Notes under the pieces: generated by a model
What the model was told of the DNA's origin: nothing
Database searches by the model: none
The model's input: only the letters and a program-made list of their open reading frames with translations
Made by a program: the position numbers and the translations under genes
Source: an uncultured Propionibacteriaceae bacterium
GTDB lineage: Bacteria > Actinomycetota > Actinomycetes > Propionibacteriales > Propionibacteriaceae
DNA: 5,061 nt
Direction of reading: 5' to 3'
NCBI GenBank assembly: GCA_937859105.1
Contig: CALMAD010000359.1
Location: forward strand, 1-5,061
Part shown: positions 4,845 to 5,061 of the stretch, in pieces
How the letters are laid out: the number at the start of each line of letters is the position of its first letter
How positions within the stretch are numbered: the first letter of the stretch is position 1

Positions 4845-4848
4845 TCCC

Positions 4849-5061
4849 ATGAGCGACGACGGTGCTGCCTTTCTGGCGTCCGCCGAGGCCGGTGATCTGC
4901 TCGCGGCCGCGGTCGCGCACGCCGGCGGCGACCTGCTGAGCTGGGAGCTCGACCACATCGACAACAACCCGCAGCTCTCGACGACCGCGACCTTCGCCGC
5001 GCTCGTCGCCTGGCCGTACGGCCGCCGCGAGGAGTTGCTCGGCGTCTCGGCCCGCGCCGAC
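4849..5061 (+). CDS. Unidentified protein, N-terminal fragment
   Basis: The first 71 codons of a gene are present; it runs past the right edge with the frame still open. The fragment begins MSDDGAAFL, continues with an Ala/Leu-rich helix (about 8-25), then a block STTATFAALVAWPYGRREELLGVSAR (about 44-69) that looks like two beta-strands of an alpha/beta protein. The pattern TATFAALVAWPYG faintly recalls the N-lobe of aminoglycoside-phosphotransferase/choline-kinase-like proteins; I hold this only as a weak guess because no catalytic motif is included. There is no signal peptide or membrane segment. The ATG was chosen because coding-type, C/G-ending codons begin there; upstream is a weak AAGG (4834-4837) and a -10-like TAGGGT. 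It is co-oriented with the CNNM gene, but a 104-base gap with its own promoter-like box suggests separate transcription. Confidence 0.75.
   Translation, partial: MSDDGAAFLASAEAGDLLAAAVAHAGGDLLSWELDHIDNNPQLSTTATFAALVAWPYGRREELLGVSARAD

Larger units (their letters stand above)
83..4881. repeat. Dispersed iterated motif GGCGTCC(G)
   Basis: By hand I count 25 copies of GGCGTCC or its complement. Plus-strand copies start at 83, 533, 724, 1013, 1390, 1705, 1916, 2015, 2066, 2311, 2795, 2853, 3144, 4729 and 4875. Minus-strand copies occupy sites starting at 113, 1730, 1811, 2548, 3331, 3348, 4574, 4638, 4679 and 4774. Nineteen extend to GGCGTCCG. They occur in genes, in more than one reading frame, and between genes. 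None lies between 3355 and 4573. The function is unknown. Confidence 0.65.

Overview
This is an ordinary stretch of chromosome from a very GC-rich actinomycete. Three things point that way: strongly G/C-biased codon third positions, start codons with no Shine-Dalgarno sequence placed 6-8 bases after TAnnnT -10 hexamers (leaderless transcripts), and actinomycete-like protein sequences. A Thermomonosporaceae/Streptosporangiales-type genome (for example Actinomadura) is my guess from overall flavour; I have no marker that proves it.

Layout, left to right. Positions 1-127 are non-coding 3' flank with GC-rich hairpins. purU (128-979, minus strand) encodes formyltetrahydrofolate deformylase. Facing away from it across a 139-base intergenic region is a COG4637-type AAA/ABC-like ATPase (1119-2240, plus). 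That gap holds two promoters, a G-quadruplex motif and a short tandem repeat. The ATPase converges on a patatin-like phospholipase (2299-3297, minus), and the two stop codons are separated by a perfect 15-bp hairpin that probably terminates both transcripts. The patatin gene is divergent from a CNNM/CBS/CorC_HlyC 'hemolysin-family' membrane protein (3413-4744, plus). Their promoters appear to lie back to back on the same DNA, with the two -10 boxes exactly 17 bases apart. After a 104-base gap with a promoter-like box and two inverted repeats, a fifth gene starts at 4849 and runs off the right edge.

The genes do not form one pathway. PurU releases formate from 10-formyl-tetrahydrofolate, the ATPase is of unknown role, and the patatin and CNNM proteins could both act at the membrane (lipid hydrolysis and ion transport). 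Apart from the divergent pair there is no operon. I see no CRISPR array, tRNA or rRNA, transposase, phage gene or defence island, and I do not claim a new system.

The most interesting signals are in non-coding DNA or cross gene boundaries: a strongly over-represented octamer GGCGTCCG (19 copies on both strands), the overlapping divergent promoters, a five-tract G-quadruplex motif upstream of purU, and a hairpin repeat just before the last gene.
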